DNA of 64,000 nucleotides from Massilia putida (GTDB taxonomy: Bacteria; Pseudomonadota; Gammaproteobacteria; Burkholderiales; Burkholderiaceae_D), in the NCBI RefSeq assembly GCF_001941825.1, contig NZ_CP019038.1, positions 4,216,001-4,280,000 of the forward strand, given 5' to 3'. The position numbers were made by a program, and so were the translations under genes. The notes beneath the pieces are model-generated. The model saw only the letters and a list, made by a program, of their open reading frames with translations, ran no database searches and had not been told where the DNA came from. Positions 45,076 through 55,119 of this stretch are shown in pieces; the stretch's first letter is position 1; every line of letters begins with the position of its first letter.

Positions 45076-45590
45076 GCATCGCCACCACCATCGCCCAGTA
45101 CCGCGAGCGCGCGACGGCGCTCTGGCTCGCGCGCACCGAGCAGGAGCGCCGTTTCCTGGCGGTCGGCGGCGGCGTCGTGCTGGCCGCGCTGTTGTATCTG
45201 CTGCTGGTCGATCCGGCCATCGAAGGGCGCGCCCAATTGCGCCGCTCGCTGCCGCAACTGCGCCAGCAAGCCGCCGAGCTGCAGTCCATGGCCCAGGAAG
45301 CGACCGCGCTGGCGCAGGCGCCCGAAACGCACGTCGTGCCGCTCACGCGCGAAGCCGTGACCAGCAGCCTGTCCGGGCGCGGCCTGAATCCGCAATCGCT
45401 GTCGATGAACGGCGAGTACATCAAGCTGCAATTGAATAACGTGGCGTTCGCCAACCTGGCCATGTGGCTGGACGAGCAGCGCCGTGCCAACCGCTTGCTC
45501 GTGCAGGACGCCACCGTGACTTCATTGCCCGCCGCCGGCCAGGTCGACGCCAGCCTGACCTTGCGCCAGAACACCGGCAGCGGCCGATGA
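45072..45590 (+). CDS. gspM: Type II secretion inner-membrane protein GspM
   Basis: 172 residues. A short cytoplasmic N-terminus, one transmembrane helix near residues 33-49 (AVGGGVVLAALLYLLLV), a coiled region and a small periplasmic ferredoxin-like domain (SLSGRGLNPQSLSMNGEYIKLQLNNVAFANLAMWL). It overlaps gspL and gspN by ATGA on both sides. It stabilises GspL in the assembly platform. Confidence 0.88.
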   Translation: MSIATTIAQYRERATALWLARTEQERRFLAVGGGVVLAALLYLLLVDPAIEGRAQLRRSLPQLRQQAAELQSMAQEATALAQAPETHVVPLTREAVTSSLSGRGLNPQSLSMNGEYIKLQLNNVAFANLAMWLDEQRRANRLLVQDATVTSLPAAGQVDASLTLRQNTGSGR

Positions 45591-46360
45591 AGCGGACGTT
45601 CGCCTGGATCGCACTGCCGACGCTGGCAGTGATCGTCACCGTGCTGGCGTTCCTGCCGGCCGCCTGGCTGGGCCCGATGGTCGAACGCCAGACCGGGGGA
45701 CGTTTGACTCTGGGGGATGCGCAGGGTACGCTTTGGCGCGGCTCAGCCTTTGTGGGCGGCGCGCCGGGCAGCAGCGGCGCCGTCACGCCGTTGCTGCCCG
45801 GACGCTTTACCTGGCGCCTGTCGCCGCTGGTGCTGTTCGGCGATGTCAGCATGGACCTGGCCAACGACCAGGCGCTGGCGCAGCCGGTGCACGTCAGCGG
45901 CAGCTGGTCGCAATGGCAGATCAGTGCCGGCCAGCTGCTGTTGCCGGCCGAGGGCCTGGTCGGGTTGGGCGCGCCCCTGAACACTCTTGCGCTCACGGGC
46001 ACGATCAAGCTGTCCTGGAATCTGCTGGACATCGCGCGCCAGGGCAATACCGTGGCCGTGAGCGGCCGCACGGTGCTCACGCTGACCGACATGGGATCGC
46101 GCATGAGTCCGATCAAGCCGCTCGGCAGCTACGAGATGGCCATGGACTGGCACGGCCAGCGGGCCGATGTGGTGCTGCGCACGGTGAGCGGTGCGCTCTT
46201 GCTGTCTGGTAATGGAGCATTGGAAAATGGCCGCCTGCACTTCTCGGGGCAGGCGGCAGCGGCCGACAAGTACGAAGACACGCTGGGCAACCTGCTCAAC
46301 CTGCTGGGGCAACGGCGTATGGTGAACGGCAAGAACATAATCGCGTTAGAGTTCAGATGA
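45587..46360 (+). CDS. gspN: Type II secretion protein GspN
   Basis: 257 residues. One N-terminal transmembrane helix (residues 5-24), then the family run GPMVERQTGGRLTLGDAQGTLWRGSAFV and a beta-rich periplasmic body (PGRFTWRLSPLVLFGDVSM) ending RRMVNGKNIIALEFR. GspN occurs only in some T2SS and its exact role is not settled. ATG chosen at 45587, overlapping the gspM stop; the stop overlaps the gspD start. Confidence 0.88.
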   Translation: MKRTFAWIALPTLAVIVTVLAFLPAAWLGPMVERQTGGRLTLGDAQGTLWRGSAFVGGAPGSSGAVTPLLPGRFTWRLSPLVLFGDVSMDLANDQALAQPVHVSGSWSQWQISAGQLLLPAEGLVGLGAPLNTLALTGTIKLSWNLLDIARQGNTVAVSGRTVLTLTDMGSRMSPIKPLGSYEMAMDWHGQRADVVLRTVSGALLLSGNGALENGRLHFSGQAAAADKYEDTLGNLLNLLGQRRMVNGKNIIALEFR

Positions 46361-48720
46361 TGAAAACAAACCTCCGTAGCACCAAGCAACCTCCAGCCCT
46401 GCGCCGCATCGTGGCCGCCGCCATGGTGTGCTGCCTCGTCGGAACAAGCGTGCCGATCGTGCCCGCCTTCGCCCAGGACGGCGGCGGCGCCGCGCTCAAC
46501 TTCGTCAACGCCGACATGGAGTCGGTGATCAAGGCGGTCGGCCATTACACGGGCACGACCTTCATCATCGACCCGCGCGTCAAAGGCACGCTGACCCTCG
46601 TGTCGGAAAAAACGTTGACCAAGGCCCAGGCCTTTGCCCTGCTGACCTCGGCGCTGCGCCTGCAGGGCTATGCGGTCGTCATGGGCGAGGGCTATGCCAA
46701 GGTGGTGCCGGAAGCGGAAGCGAAGCTGCAATCGTCGCCCACGCAGGTCGGCGTCGGCGGCGCGAAGGCCAGGGGCGACCAGATCGCCACGCAGGTCTAT
46801 CGCCTGCAGCATGAATCCGCCGCCAACCTGACGGCCGTGCTGCGTCCGCTGATCTCGCCGAACAACTCGATCATGGCCGATCCGGGCAACAACAGTCTCG
46901 TGATCACGGATTACGCCGATAATCTGCGCCGCCTGTCGAAGATCATCGCCGCGCTCGACGGCCCGGCCGTCGGCGACCTCGACGTGATCCCGATCCGCAA
47001 CGGCATCGCCAGCGACGTCGCCACGCTCGTCACGCGTCTGATGGAACCGGCCGCCGGCGGCGATGCCGGCCGCGTCACCGTGCTGGCCGATCCGCGCACC
47101 AATACCGTCATCGTGCGCGCGCCGTCCCCGGCCCGCGCGAACATGGCGAAGAACCTGATCGCCAAGCTCGACCAGCCGACGACGGAACTCGGCAACATCC
47201 ACGTGGTGTATCTCAAGAACGCCGACGCCAGCAAGGTCGCGCAGACGCTGCGCGCCGTCGTGTCGCAGGATGCGTCGGCCGTGCCGGTGCAGCAGCAGGG
47301 CACGTCGGGCGGCTCGATCCAGTCCACCGGCACCGGCGGCGCGGGTACCGGCGCCGGTTCGCTCGGCGGCCAGCAAGGCCAGCAGAGCAGCGTCGGCATG
47401 GGGGGCACGGGCGGCAGCTTCGCCCAGCAGGGCCAAGCCACGTCCGGCGGTGCCGGCGGCGGCCAGGGTTCGGGCTTCATCCAGGCCGATGCGTCGACCA
47501 ACAGCCTCATCATCACGGCGCCGGATGCCGTGTACCGCAACCTGCGCGCCGTCATCGACCAGCTCGACGTGCGCCGCGCCCAGGTCTACATCGAGGCGCT
47601 GGTGGTCGAGGTCACGTCGACCGATGCCTCCGAATTCGGCGTGCAATGGGTGGGCCTGACCGGCAACAACAACAGCAGCTACCGCGTGGGCGGCCTGCAA
47701 TCGTTCAGCCTCGGCGGCAGCAGCAACAACATCGTCAACCTGGCGCTGGCCGCGGCGACGGGCATCCACGGCTCGTCCAGCACCACCACGGGCAGCTCGA
47801 TCCCGACGCCGACCGGCCTGTCGATCGGTCTCTTCAAGCAGGTCAACGGCGAGCTGGGCCTGGGCGCGATCGCGCATGCCCTTGAAAGTACGGGACACGC
47901 CAACATCTTGTCCACACCGAACATGATCACCCTGGACAACGAGCTGGCGACGATCAAGGTCGGCCAGAATATCCCGATCATCACCGGTTCCTTCACGACG
48001 GGCGCGAGCGGGGCGAGCAATCCGTTCCAGACGGTCGACCGCAAGGACGTGGGCCTGCTGCTGAAAGTGCGCCCGCAGATTTCCGAAGGCGGTACCATCA
48101 AAATGGCGATCTACCATGAGAATTCGGGGATCGACAATTCCGTCAGCACGTCGTCGGGAATCGTGACCACCGTCCGCGCGATCGAGAGCAACGTGTTGGC
48201 CGACAACGGCCAGATCGTCGTGCTGGGCGGCCTGATCTCGGACGACGAATCCGAGAACAACGAGAAGGTGCGCGGACTGGGCGACATTCCGATACTGGGC
48301 AACCTGTTCAAGTACCGGACCCGGAATCGCGCCAAGCGTAATTTGATGGTGTTCCTGCGCCCCGTCGTGGTCCGCAGCAAGGAACAGAACGACAGCCTGT
48401 CGATGGACCGTTACGAATTCATGCGGGCCGCCGGCGAGATGGCGCAGCCGGCCAATGACACCGTGCTGCTGAAGAACCTCGGCGCGCCGGTGTTGCCTAA
48501 CCTGACCAATGGCCAGCCGCCCACGGGCGGCGCGATGGCCACGGTGCCGCCGCCGGCACCGGCCGCCGCGCGTCCGGGCGCCGCCACGGGACCGGGCACG
48601 GTCCAGCCGAAGTCCCAGGGCCAGCCGGTCCAGCCGGCCGCGCCGGAATTCCGTCCGGTGCAACCCGCGCAACCCGCGCAACCCGAGTATCGGCCGGCGC
48701 TACCTCCCCAACAGAACTGA
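46357..48720 (+). CDS. gspD: Type II secretion secretin GspD
   Basis: 787 residues. A signal peptide (cleavage near PAFAQ) is followed by domains N0 (LNFVNADMESVIKAVGHYTGTTFIIDPRVKG), N1, N2 and N3 with a Gly/Gln/Ser-rich insert near 305-375, then the secretin core (VEALVVEVTSTDASEFGVQWVG to VLGGLISDDESENNEKVRGLGDIPILGNLFKY). The C-terminal 120 residues are Pro/Ala/Gln-rich and end with repeated QPAQPAQ. It forms the outer-membrane pore. The secretin gene stands in the middle of the operon here, not first. Confidence 0.96.
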   Translation: MMKTNLRSTKQPPALRRIVAAAMVCCLVGTSVPIVPAFAQDGGGAALNFVNADMESVIKAVGHYTGTTFIIDPRVKGTLTLVSEKTLTKAQAFALLTSALRLQGYAVVMGEGYAKVVPEAEAKLQSSPTQVGVGGAKARGDQIATQVYRLQHESAANLTAVLRPLISPNNSIMADPGNNSLVITDYADNLRRLSKIIAALDGPAVGDLDVIPIRNGIASDVATLVTRLMEPAAGGDAGRVTVLADPRTNTVIVRAPSPARANMAKNLIAKLDQPTTELGNIHVVYLKNADASKVAQTLRAVVSQDASAVPVQQQGTSGGSIQSTGTGGAGTGAGSLGGQQGQQSSVGMGGTGGSFAQQGQATSGGAGGGQGSGFIQADASTNSLIITAPDAVYRNLRAVIDQLDVRRAQVYIEALVVEVTSTDASEFGVQWVGLTGNNNSSYRVGGLQSFSLGGSSNNIVNLALAAATGIHGSSSTTTGSSIPTPTGLSIGLFKQVNGELGLGAIAHALESTGHANILSTPNMITLDNELATIKVGQNIPIITGSFTTGASGASNPFQTVDRKDVGLLLKVRPQISEGGTIKMAIYHENSGIDNSVSTSSGIVTTVRAIESNVLADNGQIVVLGGLISDDESENNEKVRGLGDIPILGNLFKYRTRNRAKRNLMVFLRPVVVRSKEQNDSLSMDRYEFMRAAGEMAQPANDTVLLKNLGAPVLPNLTNGQPPTGGAMATVPPPAPAAARPGAATGPGTVQPKSQGQPVQPAAPEFRPVQPAQPAQPEYRPALPPQQN

Positions 48721-48726
48721 CAGACG

Positions 48727-50151
48727 ATGAATAACTTGTTGCCCTTCGCGTTCGCCCGAGATTATGGCGTGCTGGCGCGTTCCAATGGCGACCCTTCGCA
48801 AGCCGTCGAAGTGCTGGTCTCGAACGCGACCAAGCCGGCGGCGATCGCCGAGGTCTCGCGCCGTTTCGGACGCATCACACTGCGGCGGATGGAACGCGCC
48901 GAATTGGAATCGGCCATCGCGGCCGCGTACCAGTCGGCCGGCGGCGACGCGTCGCAGGTCGCGGACGAGTTCGACGCCGACCTCGACCTGACCAAGCTCT
49001 TGCAGGACGTGCCCGCCATCGAGGACCTGCTGGAATCGTCCGACGATGCTCCGGTCATCCGCATGATCAATGCGCTGCTCACGCAATCGCTGCGCGAAGG
49101 CGCGTCGGACATTCACATCGAGCCGTTCGAGCAGACGTCCGTCGTGCGCTTCCGCATCGACGGAGCGCTGCGCGACATCGTGCGTCCGCGCAAGGCCATC
49201 CATGCGTCGCTGATCTCGCGTATCAAGATCATGTCGCAGCTCGACATCGCGGAAAAGCGCCTGCCGCAGGACGGCCGCATCACGCTGCGCATCGGCGGCA
49301 AGCCCGTCGACGTGCGCGTCTCGACCTTGCCGACCGGCCACGGCGAGCGCGCCGTGCTGCGTCTGCTCGACAAGGAAGCGGGCCGCCTCGATCTCGGCCA
49401 CCTGGGCATGAGCGAGCAGATGCTGCCGCAGTTCGACAAGCTGATCAACCAGCCGCACGGCATCGTGCTCGTCACGGGCCCGACCGGTTCCGGCAAGACG
49501 ACCACCCTGTACGCGTCGCTGTCGCGCCTGAATTCGACGACCACCAACATCATGACGGTGGAAGACCCGATCGAATACGACCTGCCCGGCATCGGCCAGA
49601 CGCAGGTCAACGCCCGCATCGACATGACCTTTGGTAAAGCCCTGCGTGCGATCCTGCGCCAGGACCCGGACGTCATCATGATCGGCGAGATCCGCGACCT
49701 CGAAACGGCCCAGATCGCCGTGCAGGCGTCGCTGACGGGCCACCTCGTGCTGGCGACCTTGCACACGAACGACGCCGCCTCGGCCGTGACCCGTCTGCTG
49801 GACATGGGCATCGAACCGTTCCTGCTGTCGTCGTCGCTGCTGGGCGTGATGGCGCAGCGCCTCGTGCGCAAGCTGTGTCCGTACTGCAAGCGCCAGGAGG
49901 GCGGGCAGTGGGTGGCGGTCGGTTGCGACCGCTGCGGCCACACGGGCTTCCACGGCCGCGTGGGCGTGTACGAACTGCTCGAGACGAACGAGCAGATCCG
50001 TTCGCAAATCCACAACCAGGCCGCCGAGGCCGAGATCCGCGACACCGCGCTGAAAGTCGGCATGAAGACGATGCGCGAGGATGGCGAACGGTGGGTGCGC
50101 GAAGGCGTCACGACGGAAGCCGAACTGGTCCGCGTGACCAAGGCGGACTGA
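48727..50151 (+). CDS. gspE: Type II secretion ATPase GspE
   Basis: 474 residues. The N2 domain and the ATPase core are complete: [20 protein letters not shown], Walker [16 protein letters not shown] near 255, [17 protein letters not shown], Walker B region [39 protein letters not shown]4 zinc site (CPYC and CDRCG) lies near residues 386-402, as in other GspE proteins. The N1 domain is short compared with E. coli. It powers pseudopilus assembly. Six bases after gspD. Confidence 0.96.
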   Translation: MNNLLPFAFARDYGVLARSNGDPSQAVEVLVSNATKPAAIAEVSRRFGRITLRRMERAELESAIAAAYQSAGGDASQVADEFDADLDLTKLLQDVPAIEDLLESSDDAPVIRMINALLTQSLREGASDIHIEPFEQTSVVRFRIDGALRDIVRPRKAIHASLISRIKIMSQLDIAEKRLPQDGRITLRIGGKPVDVRVSTLPTGHGERAVLRLLDKEAGRLDLGHLGMSEQMLPQFDKLINQPHGIVLVTGPTGSGKTTTLYASLSRLNSTTTNIMTVEDPIEYDLPGIGQTQVNARIDMTFGKALRAILRQDPDVIMIGEIRDLETAQIAVQASLTGHLVLATLHTNDAASAVTRLLDMGIEPFLLSSSLLGVMAQRLVRKLCPYCKRQEGGQWVAVGCDRCGHTGFHGRVGVYELLETNEQIRSQIHNQAAEAEIRDTALKVGMKTMREDGERWVREGVTTEAELVRVTKAD

Positions 50152-50154
50152 TCG

Positions 50155-51375
50155 ATGCCAGCCTTCCGCTACGAAGCCGTCGACGCCGGTGGCGTCACCC
50201 GCAAGGGCGTCCTGAACGCCGACAGCCCCCGTGCCGCGCGCGCCGACCTGCGCCTGCAGGGATTGACACCGCTGGCTGTCGAGGCCATCGCGGCCCAGGT
50301 CGACGAGAGCGGTGCGGCGCGGGCACGCGGCTTCGGCGAGCGCCTGTCCCAGGTCGAGCTCGCGCTGTTCACGCGCCAGCTCGCCAGCCTGCTGGAAGCC
50401 GGCCTGCCGCTCGAGCAGGCCTTCACGGCCCTGCTGGAACAGGCCGAGCGCGCCTACGTGCGCGACCTGATCGCGTCAATCCGGTCGGAAGTGATGGGCG
50501 GCGCCTCGTTCTCCAGCGCACTGGCGCGCCATCCGCGCGACTTCGCCGAGATCTACCGCGCCCTCGTCGCGTCCGGCGAACAGATCGGCCAGCTGTCGCG
50601 CGTGCTGTCGCGCCTGGCCGACTACATCGAACGCCGCAACGCCCTCGTGCAGCGCGTGCGTCTTGCTTTCACTTATCCGGCGATCGTCACCGTCGTCGCG
50701 TTCGCGATCGTGATCTTCCTGCTGACCTATGTCGTGCCGCAGATCGTGTCGGTGTTCGCGAACACCAAGCAGAAGCTGCCGTTCCTGACGGTCCTCATGC
50801 TCGGCGTGTCGAACTTTACGCGTGCTTACGGGATCTATGTCGCATTGATCGTCATCGCGCTGTGGTTCGCGTGGCGCCGCGCACTGCAGAACCCGGCGCT
50901 CAAGCACCGCTGGCATACGTGGCTGCTGAACGCGCCCGTGTACGGTAAGTTCGAGCGCAGCCTGAACACGACCCGCTTCGCCAGCACGCTGGCGATCACG
51001 ACCGGATCCGGCGTGCCCATCCTGCGCGCGCTCGAGACGAGCCGCGACACGTTGTCGAACGTGGCGATGAAGGACCTCGTGGAGCAGGCGACGGCCAGCG
51101 TGCGCGAAGGCGTCAGCCTGGCGCGCGCGTTGTCGGCGCAAAAGCTGTTTCCGCCGATGCTCGTGCACATGATCCGCGCGGGCGAGATCACGGGCGAGCT
51201 GCCGGCCATGCTCGAGCGGGCGTCGAATTCGCAGCAGGTCGAGCTCGAGCGGCGCACGATGACCATCGCCGGCCTGCTGGAACCGGTGCTGATCCTGGCC
51301 ATGGGCCTCGTCGTGCTGTTGATCGTGCTGGCCGTGCTGATGCCGATTATTGAAATCAACCAGTTGGTGCAGTGA
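50155..51375 (+). CDS. gspF: Type II secretion inner-membrane platform protein GspF
   Basis: 406 residues. MPAFRYEAVDAGGVTRKGVLNADSPR is the standard start. Two T2SSF domains follow (LALFTRQLASLLEAGLPLEQAF near 65-190 and TRFASTLAITTGSGVPILRALETS near 270-390), with three transmembrane helices. It connects GspE to the pseudopilus. It follows gspE by three bases. Confidence 0.95.
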   Translation: MPAFRYEAVDAGGVTRKGVLNADSPRAARADLRLQGLTPLAVEAIAAQVDESGAARARGFGERLSQVELALFTRQLASLLEAGLPLEQAFTALLEQAERAYVRDLIASIRSEVMGGASFSSALARHPRDFAEIYRALVASGEQIGQLSRVLSRLADYIERRNALVQRVRLAFTYPAIVTVVAFAIVIFLLTYVVPQIVSVFANTKQKLPFLTVLMLGVSNFTRAYGIYVALIVIALWFAWRRALQNPALKHRWHTWLLNAPVYGKFERSLNTTRFASTLAITTGSGVPILRALETSRDTLSNVAMKDLVEQATASVREGVSLARALSAQKLFPPMLVHMIRAGEITGELPAMLERASNSQQVELERRTMTIAGLLEPVLILAMGLVVLLIVLAVLMPIIEINQLVQ

Positions 51376-51386
51376 CAAGGAAACTG

Positions 51387-52133
51387 ATGAACAAGCGCGT
51401 GCCTTTACTCCTGAGCCTGCTGGGCGTCATCCTGCTGGCGGCGTCACTCGCGTATTGGATCCTGCAGTTGTATCAGCCGCCGCAGCGTCCGCTTGCGGCG
51501 GTACCGCAGGCTGCGCTGCCCGACCCGGCCATCGACGCCGCCGCCACCTTGTTCGGCGGCCAGGTTTCCGTGGCGAGCGCGACCAATTACCAGTTGACGG
51601 GCGTCGTGGCGGACGGGAGCAGCAGCGTGGCGATCATCGTCGCCGAAGGTTCGCCGCCGAAAGCGCTGAGGGTGGGCAAGGAGCTAGCGCCGGGCATCAC
51701 CCTGGCGGAAGTCCATCCCCGTTACGTGATGCTGTCCGACGGCGGCGTGATGAAGCGCGTCGACCTGGCGACGGATGCCAAGGCCGCCGCGCCGATGGGC
51801 GGCCCGGCCGGCGTGCCTGGTGCCCCGGGGGCGCCGCAGCCGAACGCCCAGCCGAATGCCCAGCCGAACTTCCCGCAGCCCCAGCAGATCACGGTCGCAC
51901 CGGCCGTGCAGCCGGTGCAGAACAATGCCGCGGCCGTGCCCGAACCGCCGATGTCGCCGGGCGCCGTGCAGCCGCAACAGCAGCCATCGATGACGAACCC
52001 GGGCGACGTCGGCGCGCACGACAATCCGCCGCCGGCGAATCCGAACCCGATCAATGGGGCGCCGAACCAAGTCCCGATGCCGCCACAGACGCGCGGCAGC
52101 GAGAACCCGGCCGGCCAGACGAACACGCAGTGA
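51387..52133 (+). CDS. gspC: Type II secretion protein GspC (short form)
   Basis: 248 residues. One transmembrane helix (LLLSLLGVILLAASLAYWIL) and an HR domain (FGGQVSVASATNYQLTGVVADGSSSVAIIV and ALRVGKELAPGITLAEVHPRYVML) that contacts the N0 domain of GspD. The PDZ domain found in long GspC proteins is absent; the last 110 residues are Pro/Gln/Asn-rich low complexity. AAGGA before the ATG at 51387 favours it over an in-frame GTG 15 bases upstream. It closes the operon. Confidence 0.88.
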   Translation: MNKRVPLLLSLLGVILLAASLAYWILQLYQPPQRPLAAVPQAALPDPAIDAAATLFGGQVSVASATNYQLTGVVADGSSSVAIIVAEGSPPKALRVGKELAPGITLAEVHPRYVMLSDGGVMKRVDLATDAKAAAPMGGPAGVPGAPGAPQPNAQPNAQPNFPQPQQITVAPAVQPVQNNAAAVPEPPMSPGAVQPQQQPSMTNPGDVGAHDNPPPANPNPINGAPNQVPMPPQTRGSENPAGQTNTQ

Positions 52134-52146
52134 GCGGCACCGCCGT

Positions 52147-52878
52147 TCAACGCCTGAGCGCAGTGAACGCGGAAAATTCCCACGAACGAAATCCCACCAG
52201 CAACGTAAAACCGTCGCGCTCCTGCGGCGGCAGGCGGCGGTCGTTGCGGTGCATGCGCGCCAATTCGCCGGCCAGCTGGTGAATCTTTTCCGCCAGTTCG
52301 GCCGCGCTTGCCAGCGACAGGCGCGCGGGCAGGCACATCAAGGTTTCGCCGGCGCCGTCGAAGCGGCCGGCGAAATAATCCTCGACGACGTTCGTGCGGA
52401 AGAAGCGCTGCACCGGCCCGTCCGGCAGCCAGCGGAAGGCGTTCGACACGCGCAGCGTGTAGCGGTTCAGCGGTTTCAGTTCGATCACGCCGAGCCGGTC
52501 GAGTTCCACGAGCAGCCCGATGCATTCGGGTTCGGTCAAACGATAGGTTTCGACCACTTGCTCCAGGCTCCAGTGACCCAGACAACAGATCGCGACGAGC
52601 AGCAGGCGCGGATTGGCCACGAGAGCCGTTTCCTGCACGAGGGTCAAGGTGTCCGCCTGCGGACGCGCATCGGCCGCGCGCCGCAGCACATCCTCCATCG
52701 CGATGCCCGCCGCCTGGCAGATCTGGGCCAGGCGCGACAGAGTCATGTCCTTCTGGCCGAACATGCGCTTGATACTCGATTCGCTCATGGCGATGCGGTC
52801 GGCCAGCATTTTGTAGGTGATCCCGGCGGCGCGCAATTCGGCGCGCAGGATGTCCAGCAGCATGTCGGGAGAGCTCAT
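52147..52878 (-). CDS. XRE-family HTH transcriptional regulator
   Basis: 243 residues from the ATG at 52878; an in-frame TTG at 52911 is an alternative. The N-terminal HTH is clear (ELRAAGITYKMLADRIAMSESSIKRMFGQKDMTLSRLAQICQAAGI). The C-terminal 160 residues form an uncharacterised effector region (LLVAICCLGHWSLEQVVETYRLTEPECIGLLVEL reads as a second winged-helix-like unit). It converges with gspC, 13 bases apart. Its targets are unknown. Confidence 0.85.
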   Translation of the reverse strand: MSSPDMLLDILRAELRAAGITYKMLADRIAMSESSIKRMFGQKDMTLSRLAQICQAAGIAMEDVLRRAADARPQADTLTLVQETALVANPRLLLVAICCLGHWSLEQVVETYRLTEPECIGLLVELDRLGVIELKPLNRYTLRVSNAFRWLPDGPVQRFFRTNVVEDYFAGRFDGAGETLMCLPARLSLASAAELAEKIHQLAGELARMHRNDRRLPPQERDGFTLLVGFRSWEFSAFTALRR

Positions 52879-53115
52879 GGGTGGTGTCGTTTCCCTGTTT
52901 TCGTTCGTCAACTCGCGCTAACGAATGTACAGAAGAAGGCAAGCCAGTTCAAGAAATGCCGGGTCCAGCCGGCGCCCGGCGCCGTGCGCGCGCGGGACCG
53001 CTTGATGGGCCCGGTTAGCGTCGTGATGCGCATCAAAACATGCCGGCGTCCACGCAGCGCCGCCGTCGTGCTACTGTCTAAGTGCTGGCATCGACGCGTG
53101 AAGACGGAGGTGATC

Positions 53116-53502
53116 ATGAGGATGAAAACGACGCCGGTCATCGTGCTGGCCTTGCTGGGCGCGGCGGCATTGGCGCAGGTCGCGGGCGTGCGGCGCACCG
53201 ATCTGCTGCGGCACGACAGCGTGGTGCCGGGACGCGAAGTCGTCGAGGTGCGTGTCGAGGTCGAGCCTGGCCATGGCGTACCGAGGCATACCCATCCGGG
53301 CGACGAAGTCCTTTATGTTGTCGAAGGCACGCTGGAGTACCTGCCCGACGGCAAGGCGCCAGTGACGCTCAAGGCGGGGCAATCCGTATTCATCCCGGCC
53401 GGCGCCATCCACGCGGCCAGGAATCCCGGCACCGGGAACGGGGTTGGCATCGCCACCTATTTCGTCGACAAGGGCAAGCCGCTGATCACGCTGGCGAAAT
53501 AA
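53116..53502 (+). CDS. Secreted cupin protein
   Basis: 128 residues. A signal peptide (PVIVLALLGAAALAQVAG) precedes a cupin barrel with VEPGHGVPRHTHPGDEVLYVVEGTLEYLPDG (motif 1 with two His and Glu) and AGQSVFIPAGAIHAARNPG (motif 2 with His), so a metal site is complete. CGGAGGTGA precedes the ATG. Small periplasmic cupins of this kind are common and uncharacterised. Confidence 0.87.
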   Translation: MRMKTTPVIVLALLGAAALAQVAGVRRTDLLRHDSVVPGREVVEVRVEVEPGHGVPRHTHPGDEVLYVVEGTLEYLPDGKAPVTLKAGQSVFIPAGAIHAARNPGTGNGVGIATYFVDKGKPLITLAK

Positions 53503-53522
53503 CGGCGCCGGAGCGCCGGCCG

Positions 53523-53720
53523 TCACTCCTCGTCCGGCTCCAGCTTGGTCTTCTTGAGCGCACGCTTGGCGGCCAGCCGTTCGCTGGCCGTCGTCTTGGC
53601 GTGCGAGCCGGCCGCGCGCGCCTTGGCGAAGCCGGCGAACGGGTTGCGGGGTTTGAGCGGCGGCGTCGGCTCGACACGCAGCCGCATCTTCTGCCGGGTT
53701 GCCAGTGCTTTGTTTGCCAT
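53523..53720 (-). CDS. Small basic conserved hypothetical protein
   Basis: 65 residues, rich in Lys, Arg and Ala (ALATRQKMRLRVEPTPPLKPRNPFAG, ending RALKKTKLEPDEE). AAAGGAGG lies seven bases before the ATG, a strong reason to accept it. It follows hslU by 27 bases and may ride on that transcript. No domain recognised. Confidence 0.7.
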   Translation of the reverse strand: MANKALATRQKMRLRVEPTPPLKPRNPFAGFAKARAAGSHAKTTASERLAAKRALKKTKLEPDEE

Positions 53721-53747
53721 CGCCGCCTCCTTTCTTACCGTCGTGGA

Positions 53748-55094
53748 TTACAACACGTAGCGCGACAGGTCTTCGTTGACCGCCAGCGCATCCAGGCGCT
53801 CGTTGACGTAGGCCGCGTCGATGACGAGCGTTTTGCCCGCCTTGTCGGTGGCCGAATACGAGATCTCTTCCAGCAGCTTTTCCATCACCGTGTACAGGCG
53901 GCGCGCGCCGATGTTCTCGGTGCGCTCGTTGACGGAATAGGCGATCTCGGCCAGGCGGTGGATGCCCTCGTCGGCGAATTCCAACTTCACGCCTTCCGTC
54001 GCCAGCAGGGCTTCGTACTGCTTGGTCAGGCTGGCGTCGGTCGACGTCAGGATGCTTTTAAAGTCGTCGATCGACAGCGATTCCAGTTCGACGCGGATCG
54101 GGAAGCGGCCCTGCAGCTCGGGGATCAGGTCCGACGGCTTGGACAGGTGGAACGCGCCCGAGGCGATGAACAGGATGTGGTCGGTCTTGATCATGCCGTA
54201 CTTCGTGTTCACCGTCGTGCCTTCGACGAGCGGCAGCAGGTCGCGCTGCACGCCCGCGCGCGAGACGTCGGCGCCGCCGTGTTCCGAGCGCGAGGCGATC
54301 TTGTCGACCTCGTCCAGGAACACGATGCCGTTCTGCTCGACGTTGGCGATGGCTTTCTGCTTCATCTCGTCTTCGTTGATGAGCTTGGCAGCTTCCTCGT
54401 CGACGAGCAGCTTCATCGCCTCCTTCACCTTCATCTTGCGGGGCTTCTTGCGACCACCGCCGACGCCGGCGAACATCGACTTGATCTGTTCCGTCATCTC
54501 TTCCATGCCCGGCGGCGCCATGATTTCCATCTGGGGCGCGGCATCTAGAACGTCGATCTCGACTTCCTTGTCGTCCAAAGAACCTTCGCGCAGGCGCTTG
54601 CGGAAGGTCTGGCGCGTGGCATCGCCGCCTTCCTTGTTGTCGCCGCTGACGTTGAAGCCGAAGTCGCGCGCCGGCGGCACGAGGATGTCGATGATGCGGT
54701 CCTCGGCCGCGTCCTCGGCGCGCTGGCGCACCTTCTTCATTTCGCTGGCGCGGGTCTGCTTGACGCCGATGTCGATCAGGTCGCGGATGATGGTGTCGAC
54801 GTCGCGGCCGACATAGCCGACTTCGGTGAACTTGGTCGCTTCGACCTTGATGAACGGCGCATCGGCCAGCTTGGCGAGGCGGCGCGCGATCTCGGTCTTG
54901 CCGACGCCGGTCGGGCCGATCATGAGGATGTTTTTCGGGGTGATCTCGTGGCGCAGCGGTTCCTCGACCTGCTGGCGGCGCCAGCGGTTACGCAGCGCGA
55001 TCGACACGGCGCGCTTGGCTTTACCTTGGCCGACGACGTGCTTGTCGAGTTCCGAGACGATTTCGGACGGAGTCATGTTCATATGTGTGCTCAT
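53748..55094 (-). CDS. hslU: HslU, ATPase subunit of the HslVU protease
   Basis: 448 residues. [33 protein letters not shown] opens it; Walker [19 protein letters not shown] near 58-75; the pore loop EVGYVGRD near residue 91; the I-domain insert 110-235; Walker [13 protein letters not shown] near 260; and the C-terminal LSRYVL tail that inserts into HslV. Unfolds substrates for HslV. 25 bases after hslV in the same operon. Confidence 0.97.
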   Translation of the reverse strand: MSTHMNMTPSEIVSELDKHVVGQGKAKRAVSIALRNRWRRQQVEEPLRHEITPKNILMIGPTGVGKTEIARRLAKLADAPFIKVEATKFTEVGYVGRDVDTIIRDLIDIGVKQTRASEMKKVRQRAEDAAEDRIIDILVPPARDFGFNVSGDNKEGGDATRQTFRKRLREGSLDDKEVEIDVLDAAPQMEIMAPPGMEEMTEQIKSMFAGVGGGRKKPRKMKVKEAMKLLVDEEAAKLINEDEMKQKAIANVEQNGIVFLDEVDKIASRSEHGGADVSRAGVQRDLLPLVEGTTVNTKYGMIKTDHILFIASGAFHLSKPSDLIPELQGRFPIRVELESLSIDDFKSILTSTDASLTKQYEALLATEGVKLEFADEGIHRLAEIAYSVNERTENIGARRLYTVMEKLLEEISYSATDKAGKTLVIDAAYVNERLDALAVNEDLSRYVL

Positions 55095-55119
55095 GAATGC
55101 TTGCTTGCGGGAGAGCCGG

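Noticed and set aside
46129..48681. 850-codon minus-strand open frame
   Set aside because: Antisense of gspD; composition is that of a shadow frame.
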